64,000 nucleotides of DNA from CAG-791 sp000431495 (GTDB lineage Bacteria; Bacillota; Clostridia; Lachnospirales; Lachnospiraceae). The translations under genes were made by a program, and so were the position numbers. The stretch lies in assembly GCA_052117605.1 (NCBI GenBank), contig JBQKIT010000012.1; one strand, 5' to 3'. The notes beneath the pieces are model-generated. The model made no database searches. It was not told the origin of the DNA and worked only from the letters and a program-made list of their open reading frames with translations. Shown here one piece after another: positions 7,605-15,836 of this stretch (position 1 is its first letter; every line of letters starts with the position of its first letter).

Positions 7605-8804
7605 ATGGATTCTTTGGAATTGTGCAGAGAGCTCGCCATCATCATTGTGGCGGCTAAATTTTTCGGCCTGGTCGCACGCAAGCTTCGTGCGCCGCAGGTA
7701 GCCGGTGAGATTGTCGCAGGTCTCCTGATTGGTCCCAGCGTGCTGAATCTGGTCCAGTCTTCCGACTTTATGTCGGCACTTGCAGAAATCGGCGTCATTC
7801 TTCTGATGTTCTCCGCAGGACTCGGAACCAACCTTCAGGATCTGAAGCGGACCGGCGCGAGAGCTTTCCTGATTGCCTGTGCAGGCGTGTTTATCCCGCT
7901 GATCTGCGGTGCCATCCTGTATATGAGCTTTTACGGCTTTGCCTCTGTTGGAACAGAAGAATTCTACAAGGCGATCTTTATCGGTACAATTCTTACGGCA
8001 ACCAGTGTCAGCATCACGGTACAGGCACTGAAGGAATTAGGAAAGCTTAATGGCGAAGTGGGACAGACCATTCTTTCCGCTGCCATCATCGATGATGTCA
8101 TCGGTATTCTTGTTCTGACCATTGTCATCGGCTTCAAGGATCCCTCCACCAATTTCGGAAAGGTTCTGATGGATACGGGGCTGTTCTTCGTTTTCGCCGT
8201 TGGTGCCGGCATCCTGATCAACAAGGTCTTTCAGTGGGTGGACACCCGCTGGCCGCACACGCAGCGAATCCCGATTCTTGCACTGGCACTGGCATTCTCA
8301 TTTTCTTATATTGCGGAGCACTTCTTCGGCGTTGCAGATATCACAGGAGCTTATTGTGCCGGTGTTATCCTCTGCACCCTTGGTGATTCCTCCTACATCA
8401 ACCGCAAGACAGACATCCAGTCCTACATGCTGTTCGGGCCGATCTTCTTCGCCTCCATCGGGCTGCAGACCAATATCCGCGAGCTGAATACAACAATTCT
8501 CGTATTCTCCGTATTCTTCGTTCTTGTCGGTATGCTCTCCAAGATTATCGGCTGCGCCGGCATGTCCAAGCTCCTGCATTTCTCCAACAACGATGCATTG
8601 AAGATCGGCTGCGGCATGATGACACGCGGCGAGGTTGCTCTGATCGTTGCACAGCGTGGATTAAAGATCGGTCTTCTTCATGAAACCTTCTTCACCGCCG
8701 TCATTCTTCTGATTATTGTAAGCTCTATCATTACTCCGATCATTCTGAAGGTACTGTACGCCAGGGATCCTGTGGACGATCCGCTTCCCGGTGAAACAGC
8801 ATAA
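7605..8804 (+). CDS. CPA2-family Na+(K+)/H+ antiporter
   Basis: A 399-residue protein of 12-13 hydrophobic segments belonging to the monovalent cation:proton antiporter-2 family (NapA/KefB/GerN group). The transport core is visible: the discontinuous-helix segment TILTATSVSITVQAL near residue 135 and the ion-binding IDDVIGILVL near 165, which has two adjacent aspartates typical of electrogenic exchangers. A late helix carries MMTRGEVALIVAQRG. There is no C-terminal TrkA-N or TrkA-C regulatory domain. The ATG has a GGGGAGAGG site. It is a single-gene unit between divergent and convergent neighbours, closed by a strong terminator. Confidence 0.92.
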   Translation: MDSLELCRELAIIIVAAKFFGLVARKLRAPQVAGEIVAGLLIGPSVLNLVQSSDFMSALAEIGVILLMFSAGLGTNLQDLKRTGARAFLIACAGVFIPLICGAILYMSFYGFASVGTEEFYKAIFIGTILTATSVSITVQALKELGKLNGEVGQTILSAAIIDDVIGILVLTIVIGFKDPSTNFGKVLMDTGLFFVFAVGAGILINKVFQWVDTRWPHTQRIPILALALAFSFSYIAEHFFGVADITGAYCAGVILCTLGDSSYINRKTDIQSYMLFGPIFFASIGLQTNIRELNTTILVFSVFFVLVGMLSKIIGCAGMSKLLHFSNNDALKIGCGMMTRGEVALIVAQRGLKIGLLHETFFTAVILLIIVSSIITPIILKVLYARDPVDDPLPGETA

Positions 8805-8870
8805 AACCTTGTTCCTGATCGGCCGGACATGGACGTATCGAATGCCCGCCGGATCCACCAGAAGAGAGAA

Positions 8871-8920
8871 AAGCAGGCGTCAGCGATTTCTTTTCGCTGA
8901 CGCCTGCTTTTTCTTTTTCC
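8871..8920 (+). terminator. Strong terminator after the antiporter gene
   Basis: A perfect 15-bp stem (AAGCAGGCGTCAGCG and its complement) with a nine-base loop is followed by TTTCTTTTT. It separates the antiporter from the convergent transporter gene. Confidence 0.92.
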
Positions 8921-8932
8921 ATATTCTGCAGA

Positions 8933-9877
8933 TTACGCTTCCGCATTCTCGAACGCGTCCGGAATATCCGGAATCAGCTCCACATAAGTCTGCTCAAATT
9001 CTCCGCGCAGCTCTTCGCGGATCTTTCCCCGAATGGCCGCCCAGTGACGAACATCAATCATTCCGGTCACAACATCAGGACTGACGTATACCTCAATCCA
9101 CACCTTTCTTCCGGTCTGAATCACATCCAGAAACGAGCAGCTGCAAGGATATTCCTTCATCACTCCGTCCACCGCGTTTCGAATCGTGGTCATGGACGCT
9201 TCATCCGGAGCAAACAATACCAGCTCACGAAAGCCGTGAAAAATCGATGTCACAGGCTCTCGAATCAGAACGCAGGCCATGATAATCGCAACCGCAGAAT
9301 CCAGATACGGAACAATCACCTCTGCCGGCGTATTCTTCAGAATCAGCTGTGAAAAGAATGCAAGTGCAACACCCATACTGCTGACAGCATCCTGCTTCCA
9401 CAGATAGACCTCCGCCTCGATCGTCGGAGAATTAAACTTTCTGGAAAGATACTTCAGTGCCAGCAAAACAAGAAGACACAGAAAACCAATCAGCATCTCG
9501 TACACAGCAACGCCGTTGAAATCTACCGTGTGGCCGCCTTCCAGTATAACTCCTATATTCGCGCCGATCATGGAAATGATGACGAACAGAAGAATCCCGT
9601 ATTTCACAATCAGAAAGACCGATTCAAGCTGTGAATATCCATACGGATGCTTCTCCGTGACCGGCTTGTACAAAAGCGGTACCAGAACGAGAAAGGGTCC
9701 CAGCAGAATCAGATCCGCAATGTCGAAGATTCCATCCATCAGAATCGAATAGGAATGAAATACGACTGCCATTGCGACTTCGGTAATGGTAAAAAACGTA
9801 CTGCACAGAAACGAAAATCGAAGAATTCTCTCTTCCTGCTGTTCCCTGCTTGTAATCGTGCGCTGCTGCGCCGGCAT
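8933..9877 (-). CDS. Cation diffusion facilitator-like transporter
   Basis: A 314-residue membrane protein of the CDF (cation efflux) family. About five or six membrane helices occupy residues 20-210, followed by a cytoplasmic domain. Family signatures seen are SILMDGIFDIADLI in the second helix, EKHPYGYSQLE in the loop after it, and KQDAVSSMGVAL in the fifth helix. The metal sites are not the canonical HxxxD/DxxxD pairs, so the substrate is open. ATG at 9877 is used because AGGAGA stands before it and the alr stop codon lies one base upstream; an earlier ATG would overlap alr by 89 bases. It is the last gene of the D-amino-acid cluster, and its link to it is unclear. Confidence 0.85.
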   Translation of the reverse strand: MPAQQRTITSREQQEERILRFSFLCSTFFTITEVAMAVVFHSYSILMDGIFDIADLILLGPFLVLVPLLYKPVTEKHPYGYSQLESVFLIVKYGILLFVIISMIGANIGVILEGGHTVDFNGVAVYEMLIGFLCLLVLLALKYLSRKFNSPTIEAEVYLWKQDAVSSMGVALAFFSQLILKNTPAEVIVPYLDSAVAIIMACVLIREPVTSIFHGFRELVLFAPDEASMTTIRNAVDGVMKEYPCSCSFLDVIQTGRKVWIEVYVSPDVVTGMIDVRHWAAIRGKIREELRGEFEQTYVELIPDIPDAFENAEA

Positions 9878-9878
9878 A

Positions 9879-11036
9879 TTATCTCCTCTTTTCCGAATAA
9901 ATTCTAGGTACCCGCTTGCCAAGGTCACAGGCAAATTCATAGTTGAATCTTCCTGAAATCCTTCCAAGCTCCTCCAGTGTAATCGTTTCCGTTCCGTCCG
10001 TACCGATCAGAGTCACCGGATCGCCCTCCCGGACGTCCGGAAGCCCGGTCACATCCACCATAAACTGATCCATACAGACCCTTCCAAGGATCGGAGCTCT
10101 CTTTCCGCGAATCAGAGCCTCGCCCTTGTTCGAGAGCCCTCTTGCATAACCATCGCCGTATCCAACCGGAATGGTTGCGATTCGGGTTTCCTTTTCGGTG
10201 ACAAACGTTCCGCCATAACTTACTGCGGTTCCCGCAGGAACCGTCTTGACATATACAACATGAGAATGGAGTGAAAGGAGCGGCCGCAGCGGCACGATAT
10301 TCTTCGGTACTTCCTCGGACGGCCACAGCCCGTACAGCGTAATTCCGGCACGGACCATATCCAGGTTGGCCTCCGGAAAGCGAATCAGCCCGGCGCTGTT
10401 GGAGCAATGCTGAACCGGAATTCGATATCCCAGCTCCTTCTCGATGCGCCCGCAGAACTCCGTAAACTCTCTGATCTGCCGGAAGGTATTCTCCGGAGCC
10501 GTTTCATCTGCCTTGGAGAAATGCGTAAAGATGCCTTCTACCTCAATTCCTTCTGTTTCCAGCGCCTTCTTTACAAAGGAAAGCCCGCTGTCATCCGGCC
10601 GGATTCCGATTCTTGCCATCGCCGTATCCACCGCGATATGTACCTTGATCCGCTTGCCGGTCTTTCCTGCAGCAAGAGAGAACTCCTCCAGCATATCCTC
10701 CCGGAAGCAGGCGGGCCGGATTTCCTTCTGCGCCAGCCCTTCATAACAGTACGGAAAAACATAACCGAGAATCAGAATCGGTTTCTTTATGCCGCCGTCC
10801 CGAAGCTCACAAGCCTCCTCGTACGTTGCTACCGCATAGCCCCAGAGATAATCCAGCGACTCCAGCTTCTCTGCGATTCGAAGTGCACCGTGTCCGTACC
10901 CGTCCGTCTTGATGACTGCCGCCATCTTTGTGCCGGGCTTCAGATTCTGGTGCATTCTTTCCATATTATACAGGGCGGCGTCCAGATCGACCTCCGCCCA
11001 TACTCTGTCGTAATGCTCTGCTTCTGTAAAGCTCAT
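9879..11036 (-). CDS. alr: Alanine racemase
   Basis: A 385-residue PLP enzyme that interconverts L- and D-alanine for peptidoglycan synthesis. The Schiff-base lysine is Lys43 in AVIKTDGYGHGA and the second catalytic base is Tyr274 in AVSYGGTF; the VCMDQFMVDVT strand near residue 320 is also diagnostic. Length is normal for the family (360-390). It stands directly after the DUF4392 gene and directly before the CDF gene (one base), as part of a cluster that also has a D-amino-acid transaminase, which would use its product. Confidence 0.96.
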   Translation of the reverse strand: MSFTEAEHYDRVWAEVDLDAALYNMERMHQNLKPGTKMAAVIKTDGYGHGALRIAEKLESLDYLWGYAVATYEEACELRDGGIKKPILILGYVFPYCYEGLAQKEIRPACFREDMLEEFSLAAGKTGKRIKVHIAVDTAMARIGIRPDDSGLSFVKKALETEGIEVEGIFTHFSKADETAPENTFRQIREFTEFCGRIEKELGYRIPVQHCSNSAGLIRFPEANLDMVRAGITLYGLWPSEEVPKNIVPLRPLLSLHSHVVYVKTVPAGTAVSYGGTFVTEKETRIATIPVGYGDGYARGLSNKGEALIRGKRAPILGRVCMDQFMVDVTGLPDVREGDPVTLIGTDGTETITLEELGRISGRFNYEFACDLGKRVPRIYSEKRR

Positions 11037-11108
11037 ATTTTCCGTCTTTCTTCAAAATCACTGCCGAAAGCGGCCTATCTGTATGCCATTATACCGCAAA
11101 TAGCCGTT

Positions 11109-11987
11109 TTAATTTTCCCCTGATACACATTTTATCAGAGCTGTCAGGATTTCGGCCTCTTCTCCATGGGAATATCCGTCCACATGCGCAATTCTTTCGT
11201 GCGTCACCCCGTCAACGCTGCCGATTTCAACCGTCTTTTCAATAAACTTCATGGTTTTCCGGTCCACCGGCTCTTCATCGATCACCGAGTAAATCTTCCT
11301 TCCTGTCAGCAGCTGAAGAGCCGCTGCGATTCCATAGGCCCCCCAGTTGGAGACGCTGGCTGTTACAAGAAGATCCGTCCGCACCTTGCAGGGAACCAGG
11401 GACAGCTCCTTTTCAATGACATCCGCAAGATTTCCCATGCCGATTTCATTTCCGCCGTCACCAACGCCGATGGTTGGAATCCGCTTTCCGTCCTCCTCTG
11501 CATCCGGTCCAAACAGCTCGAAGATACGATCCACCGGTGCAGTATGCTCACGGATGCTGATTCCACGCATGTTTGCATAATCATTTTCCGTGTTCTTTCC
11601 GCAGCGCTCGATGGAAATCATGCCGACCGGCTGATACTTCTTTACCACAGCATTGCATGCGTCATCATCTGCATCCATCGGCAGGTATTCGGTTTCAATC
11701 CCCTCCGGTTCAAAGAAGCCCTTACAGAAGGAATCTGTTACAATAACCGGATGGTAGCCAAGCGCCGCGAGAGCTTTTGCACATACCATGGTGCCTGCAG
11801 GTCCGTCGGTCTCTGCATAGCCCGCCACATAAAAGCCGGTTGTGAGAAGAACCGTTCCCTTCTCCCAGGACAGAATCTCTCTTGCCGCACTCTCACAAAG
11901 CCCGCTCTTCTGATGCTCTCTCAGAATGTGCATTCCGCGCTGTGTATGTCTGAGAACAATTTCGTCGATCTTCTCATACTCATTCAT
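11109..11987 (-). CDS. DUF4392 protein, D-glutamate cyclase C-domain homologue
   Basis: A 292-residue soluble protein of the DUF4392 family, homologous to the C-terminal half of the animal mitochondrial D-glutamate cyclase DGLUCY, which converts D-glutamate to 5-oxo-D-proline. The signature GVGDGGNEIGMGN lies near residue 175, and TTGFYVAGYAETDGPAG forms a phosphate-loop-like segment near 55. ATG at 11987 is chosen for GAGGTG six bases before it; an ATG six codons earlier lacks a site. The N-terminal half of DGLUCY (DUF1445) is coded two genes upstream in the same cluster, which strongly suggests a joint function. Confidence 0.88.
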   Translation of the reverse strand: MNEYEKIDEIVLRHTQRGMHILREHQKSGLCESAAREILSWEKGTVLLTTGFYVAGYAETDGPAGTMVCAKALAALGYHPVIVTDSFCKGFFEPEGIETEYLPMDADDDACNAVVKKYQPVGMISIERCGKNTENDYANMRGISIREHTAPVDRIFELFGPDAEEDGKRIPTIGVGDGGNEIGMGNLADVIEKELSLVPCKVRTDLLVTASVSNWGAYGIAAALQLLTGRKIYSVIDEEPVDRKTMKFIEKTVEIGSVDGVTHERIAHVDGYSHGEEAEILTALIKCVSGEN

Positions 11988-12047
11988 TTTATTCACCTCT
12001 TCCATCTCTTCCGCTTTTTCCTGTCTGTTCTCTTTCTCAGGACGGAA

Positions 12048-12815
12048 TCAGGCAAGAATCTCCTTCATCGAAACAACCGTGACACCCTCAGCTTCCAGCG
12101 CCGCACGAATTTTCTGTGAGAACAGAACCGCCTTCGGATTGTCTCCGTGCAGACAGATGGAGTCCGGTATCACCTCAATTTCCTTCCCGGTAATTGCAGT
12201 GACCTTATGGTCTCTGACCATGGAAATCACCCGCCGGATGGCCTCTTCTTCATCTGTAATCACCGCTCCCTCTTTCGAGCGGGCAACCAGAGAGCCATCC
12301 TCCTCATAAGCGCGATCCGCAAATACTTCCTTTGCGTACGGAAGTCCTGCTCTTTTTGCTGCTTCGATCAGCTGTGAGCCGGAAAGTCCCAGCAGAATCA
12401 AGGTCGGATCCACCGATCGGATTCCCTCACAGATGGCATCTGCCATCACAGGATCCTTTCCTGCCATGTTGTACATGGCACCGTGAGGTTTGACATGCTG
12501 AAGCGGAACACCTGCTGCCGTACAGAACGCCTTCAGCGCACCAACCTGATACATGATCATGGCCTTCAGCTCTTCTGCAGATACCTTCATATTCCGACGG
12601 CCGAAGCCAACCAGATCCGGAAAGCCCGGGTGCGCACCGACTGCCACGCCGGCCGCTTTGCAGGCGGCCACTGTTTTCTCCATTACCACCGGATCCGACG
12701 CATGAAAGCCGCAGGCAACATTGGCAGAAGTAATGTGGGAAACCACTTCTGCATCCATTCCGATCTTATAGTTGCCAAAGCTCTCTCCCATATCGCAGTT
12801 CAAATCTATTTTCAT
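12048..12815 (-). CDS. pxpA: 5-oxoprolinase subunit A (LamB/YcsF family)
   Basis: A 255-residue protein with the N-terminal signature of the family, IDLNCDMGESFG, and metal/active-site segments ANVACGFHASD, GAHPGFPDLVGFGRR, VKPHGAMYN and ICLHGDNP. PxpA works with PxpB and PxpC to open 5-oxo-L-proline to L-glutamate with ATP. Full length for the family. It is separated from pxpB and pxpC by the transaminase and DUF1445 genes, an arrangement different from the usual adjacent pxpABC. Confidence 0.95.
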   Translation of the reverse strand: MKIDLNCDMGESFGNYKIGMDAEVVSHITSANVACGFHASDPVVMEKTVAACKAAGVAVGAHPGFPDLVGFGRRNMKVSAEELKAMIMYQVGALKAFCTAAGVPLQHVKPHGAMYNMAGKDPVMADAICEGIRSVDPTLILLGLSGSQLIEAAKRAGLPYAKEVFADRAYEEDGSLVARSKEGAVITDEEEAIRRVISMVRDHKVTAITGKEIEVIPDSICLHGDNPKAVLFSQKIRAALEAEGVTVVSMKEILA

Positions 12816-12839
12816 AGCATCCTCTTTTCTTTTACATCT

Positions 12840-13625
12840 TCAGTACTTCAGATTTACGTTCTTCACATCGGTAATGAACATATGTCCCGGCGCATGTGTG
12901 ATCACATAATCCGGCTTCGACTGCATGATCACGTTCTGCGGTGTTACCCCGCACGGCCAGAAGACAGGAACCTCCCCTTCCCGGATTGTCACCCGGTCGC
13001 CGTAATCCGGATGATCCAGATCTGCAATTCCAATATGAGACGGATCTCCGATATGGATCGGCGCACCGTGAACCTTTGGCATGGCACCGGTAATCAGAAC
13101 CGCCTTCGGAACCAGCTCATATGGAATCGGCCGCATGGAAACCACCATATTTCCATGAAAAATACCTGCAGACCTGCAGGGAATGTTCGTATTATACATC
13201 GGAACATTGCAGCCTTCCTCGATCTGCCTCACCGGAACATCCGCAGCAAGAAGATCACCTTCAAAGGAAAAGCTGCAGCCGATCAGGAAGCTGACAAGAT
13301 CATCTCTCCAGTAAGGAGATGCATCCTCCACCTCTCTGGTCAGAATTCCCTTTTCATAAATGCGGTAGCGCGGAATGTCCATTGCAATGTCCGCATTGTC
13401 CGCAATTTCATGAAGCTGTCTGCTTCCGGTATCACTCACCTCCAGAAGAGGGCAGGCTCTTGGATTTCGCTGTGCAAACAGCAGAAAATCATAAGCGATT
13501 TCACGAGGCAGCGCCACCAGGTTTGCCTGTGCATAGCCCTGACACATTCCGGAAGTCTGTCCGCTCATTTCTCCGCTTCGGATTTTTGCTCTCACCTCTG
13601 AGGGCAGCATTGTTGTATAGTCCAT
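12840..13625 (-). CDS. DUF1445 putative hydro-lyase, D-glutamate cyclase N-domain homologue
   Basis: A 261-residue member of the DUF1445 (putative hydro-lyase / D-glutamate cyclase) family. Conserved segments include SGMCQGYAQANLVALP near residue 25, RNPRACPLLEVSDTG near 55, and VFWPCGVTPQNV near 220. Animal DGLUCY joins this domain to DUF4392; here they are separate genes of one cluster. ATG follows GAGGAGAGAAT. It lies 24 bases before pxpA. A hairpin with T run separates it from the transaminase gene upstream. Confidence 0.9.
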   Translation of the reverse strand: MDYTTMLPSEVRAKIRSGEMSGQTSGMCQGYAQANLVALPREIAYDFLLFAQRNPRACPLLEVSDTGSRQLHEIADNADIAMDIPRYRIYEKGILTREVEDASPYWRDDLVSFLIGCSFSFEGDLLAADVPVRQIEEGCNVPMYNTNIPCRSAGIFHGNMVVSMRPIPYELVPKAVLITGAMPKVHGAPIHIGDPSHIGIADLDHPDYGDRVTIREGEVPVFWPCGVTPQNVIMQSKPDYVITHAPGHMFITDVKNVNLKY

Positions 13626-13652
13626 ATTCTCTCCTCGTATTTTTCATAATCA

Positions 13653-13693
13653 GAAAAGAAAGATTCCACCGGCTGATGCCGGAGGAATCTTTC
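13653..13693 (-). terminator. Hairpin with T run between transaminase and DUF1445 genes
   Basis: A 10-bp stem GAAAGATTCC/GGAATCTTTC, a T-T mismatch and a further CCGGC/GCCGG with ATCA loop (13658-13693) are followed on the minus strand by TTTTC. The DUF1445 ATG is only about 28 bases further on, so there is little room for a promoter; partial read-through is likely. Confidence 0.65.
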
Positions 13694-13718
13694 CATCTTG
13701 TCTGAACCTCGGCTCAGC

Positions 13719-14564
13719 TTAGTTGGTTGCCTCTTCGAATTCCTCATACAGATGACTGCGAAGATCCTCCAGCATTTCCGGAGCCTTTCCTCCGACCGGC
13801 TGACCGTCCAGCGTATTGCAGTGCATGCAGAGCTTGCTGGAGCTGGTAACAAGAATCTCATCCGCCTTCCGCAGAGTATCCAGATCGTACGGTGTCTCAC
13901 TGACCGCATAGCCAAGCTTCTTGCACATGCGGATCAGGTGAGCTCTTGCAATACCGGGAAGAATCAGCTCATCGGTCGGTGCGGTAAAAAGCTTGCCGTC
14001 CTTGATGATGTGTACGTTGCTGTGTGCACATTCTGTAACACGATTGTTCATGTTCTTGCGGTACAGAATCGTTTCCACACAGTCTGCTTCCTTTGCGTGC
14101 TCTGCTGCCACACAGGAAGGAATCAGATTCAGTGTCTTGATATTGCAGTGATAAAAACGGGTATCCGGCTCTGTGATACAGCGGATCGGAGCCTTTCCAT
14201 CTCCGATTTCAGCAGGGGTGAGCATCACCCACAGGTTTGCCGGGCCTTCCGGATATACATGATTGCGCAGTCCGCTTCCTCTTGTTACCTGATAGTAAAC
14301 AAACAGATTTCCGGTATCCATCTTTCTGACCAGATCATTCAGAAGAGCCTTCAGCTCATCCTTGCTGACCGGAATCTTAATGTCCAGGAGAGCTGCGCTG
14401 TTAAAGAAACGATCCACGTGCTCATCCATTGCAAAAATGTGATAATTCCGGCACGGACCTGCATCATAAACACCATCTCCGAACCAGTGTACACGATCGG
14501 TCATCGGAATGGACATGTTCTCGATCTCATCATATTTTCCGTTATAATATCCAAGTGTCTTCAT
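13719..14564 (-). CDS. dat: D-amino-acid (D-alanine) transaminase, class IV
   Basis: A 281-residue fold-type IV PLP transaminase. The Schiff-base lysine is Lys143 in NIKTLNLIPS and the PLP-ring glutamate is Glu178 in RVTECAHSNVHI, matching Lys145 and Glu177 of Bacillus D-amino-acid transaminase. GVYDAGPCRNYHIFAMDEH near residue 31 forms the small-domain substrate side. This enzyme moves the amino group between D-alanine and 2-oxoglutarate, giving D-glutamate. ATG at 14564 follows AAGGAGAG. The surrounding racemase and D-glutamate cyclase homologues favour the D-specific role, but a branched-chain transaminase cannot be excluded on sequence alone. It has its own promoter and attenuator-like leader. 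Confidence 0.82.
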   Translation of the reverse strand: MKTLGYYNGKYDEIENMSIPMTDRVHWFGDGVYDAGPCRNYHIFAMDEHVDRFFNSAALLDIKIPVSKDELKALLNDLVRKMDTGNLFVYYQVTRGSGLRNHVYPEGPANLWVMLTPAEIGDGKAPIRCITEPDTRFYHCNIKTLNLIPSCVAAEHAKEADCVETILYRKNMNNRVTECAHSNVHIIKDGKLFTAPTDELILPGIARAHLIRMCKKLGYAVSETPYDLDTLRKADEILVTSSSKLCMHCNTLDGQPVGGKAPEMLEDLRSHLYEEFEEATN

Positions 14565-14588
14565 TTTCGCTCTCCTTCTGCTTTGTAC

Positions 14589-14625
14589 AAAAAAACGCCA
14601 GACGGAATTCCTTTCCATCCGGCGT
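14589..14625 (-). terminator. Terminator/attenuator inside the transaminase leader
   Basis: A 12-bp stem (CGCCGGATGGAA with TTCCGTCTGGCG, two G-T pairs) and a five-base loop (14596-14624) are followed on the minus strand by seven T. It lies downstream of a near-consensus promoter and about 25 bases upstream of the ATG. Most transcripts from that promoter would be expected to stop here unless the hairpin is prevented. Confidence 0.8.
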
Positions 14626-14651
14626 CCTTGCCTCATTACAAAACTAAACTC

Positions 14652-14679
14652 ATTATAATTCTATGTTTCTTCCTGTCAA
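14652..14679 (-). promoter_or_regulatory. Consensus promoter of the transaminase gene
   Basis: TTGACA (14674-14679) and TATAAT (14652-14657) on the minus strand, both perfect, separated by 16 bases. The transcript would start near 14645 and have a leader of about 80 bases. Confidence 0.8.
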
Positions 14680-14732
14680 CCATCCATTTGCAAAAATACT
14701 TCAAAGCTTCCGTGGATGTTAACCGATCAGCT

Positions 14733-15773
14733 TCAGCGAACCCCGCCATGACGGTAGTAGTAATTGTACTTCTGGAACCTGTATCGCCTTCTCCCGCCGG
14801 TTCCGGACGATCCGCCTGTTCTCGCTGTCAGTGCAAGGGGCTTTGATCTCCTGCGCTCCTCCGGATGAAGGTACAGATACTGCGCTTCTTCCACTGAAAT
14901 TCTGCAGAATTTTACCCGATCCTCCGGCCGCAGCTGCGCAAGCTTCGGAAGATCGAAGGAGCAAACCGTTCCGATCTTCGCATACCCTCCGGTTGTCTGA
15001 TGATCTGCCATCATTACAATTGGCATTCCGCTTTTGGTAATCTGAATGGATCCGAAGGCGATGCCGTCGGAAACAATGTCTGTCCCGTGCAGACTCTCCA
15101 CCGGTGCTCCGTTCAGTCGGATTCCCATACGGTCACTTTCTGCGGATACCGTATAGCTTTCCAGGAAAAACTGATCCCGCGCTTCCCCGGAAAACCAGTC
15201 TGCCTGCGGTCCTTCCACAACGCGTACCTCCACGGAGCGTTCGTACTTTACAGGTTTTTCTTTCGGAATGCGTGCGTTTTCTGTCTCCGCGTGTTCTCCT
15301 GTTTCCGGTTTTCCCGTCTCCAGAACATCCCCCGCCTTCAGCGCACGTCCCTGGAGTCCTCCAAGGCAACACTTTACATCCGTAGATCTGCTTCCTATGA
15401 CGGACGGGACATCGATTCCTCCGGATACCGCCAGATAGGCGCGGCATCCATTCTGCGCCATCCCCATCGAAAGCCTTTGTCCGTTTCGAACCGGAATCCG
15501 TACGTATCTTTCTGCGGGCATGTCATCAAGCCTTGCCTTCATGTCCGCTCCCGTCAGAACGATCATGCCGTCTCCATCAAAAACTGCGGTCATTCCCATC
15601 AGTGTCATTTCCAGCACAGCAGCATTTTCCGGATTCCCGGCAATCCGGTTTGCAGCCAGAAAGCTGTCCATATCCATTGCACCAGCAGTCCGGACGCCAT
15701 ATTCCATATATCCGTATCTTCCCTGATCCTGAACGGTAGTCAGAACCCCGGGCATTTCCACCATTATTTTCAT
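14733..15773 (-). CDS. pxpC: 5-oxoprolinase subunit C (KipA family)
   Basis: A 346-residue biotin-dependent-carboxyltransferase-like protein (AHS2/KipA family). Signatures: PGVLTTVQDQGRYGYMEYGV at the N-terminus, LAVSGGIDVPSVIGSRSTD in the middle, and GSIQITKSGMPIVMMADHQTTGGYAKIG towards the end. PxpB and PxpC together form the ATP-dependent partner of PxpA. The last ~35 residues are basic and Tyr/Gly-rich, beyond the usual domain end. It follows pxpB after 63 bases; a terminator and a new promoter follow before the transaminase gene. Confidence 0.94.
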   Translation of the reverse strand: MKIMVEMPGVLTTVQDQGRYGYMEYGVRTAGAMDMDSFLAANRIAGNPENAAVLEMTLMGMTAVFDGDGMIVLTGADMKARLDDMPAERYVRIPVRNGQRLSMGMAQNGCRAYLAVSGGIDVPSVIGSRSTDVKCCLGGLQGRALKAGDVLETGKPETGEHAETENARIPKEKPVKYERSVEVRVVEGPQADWFSGEARDQFFLESYTVSAESDRMGIRLNGAPVESLHGTDIVSDGIAFGSIQITKSGMPIVMMADHQTTGGYAKIGTVCSFDLPKLAQLRPEDRVKFCRISVEEAQYLYLHPEERRRSKPLALTARTGGSSGTGGRRRYRFQKYNYYYRHGGVR

Positions 15774-15836
15774 TGCGGTTCCTCTCTCAGAAGCTTGTCC
15801 CTGTCTTTTGCAGTGTCTTTTCTGTCTGTATCCCTG

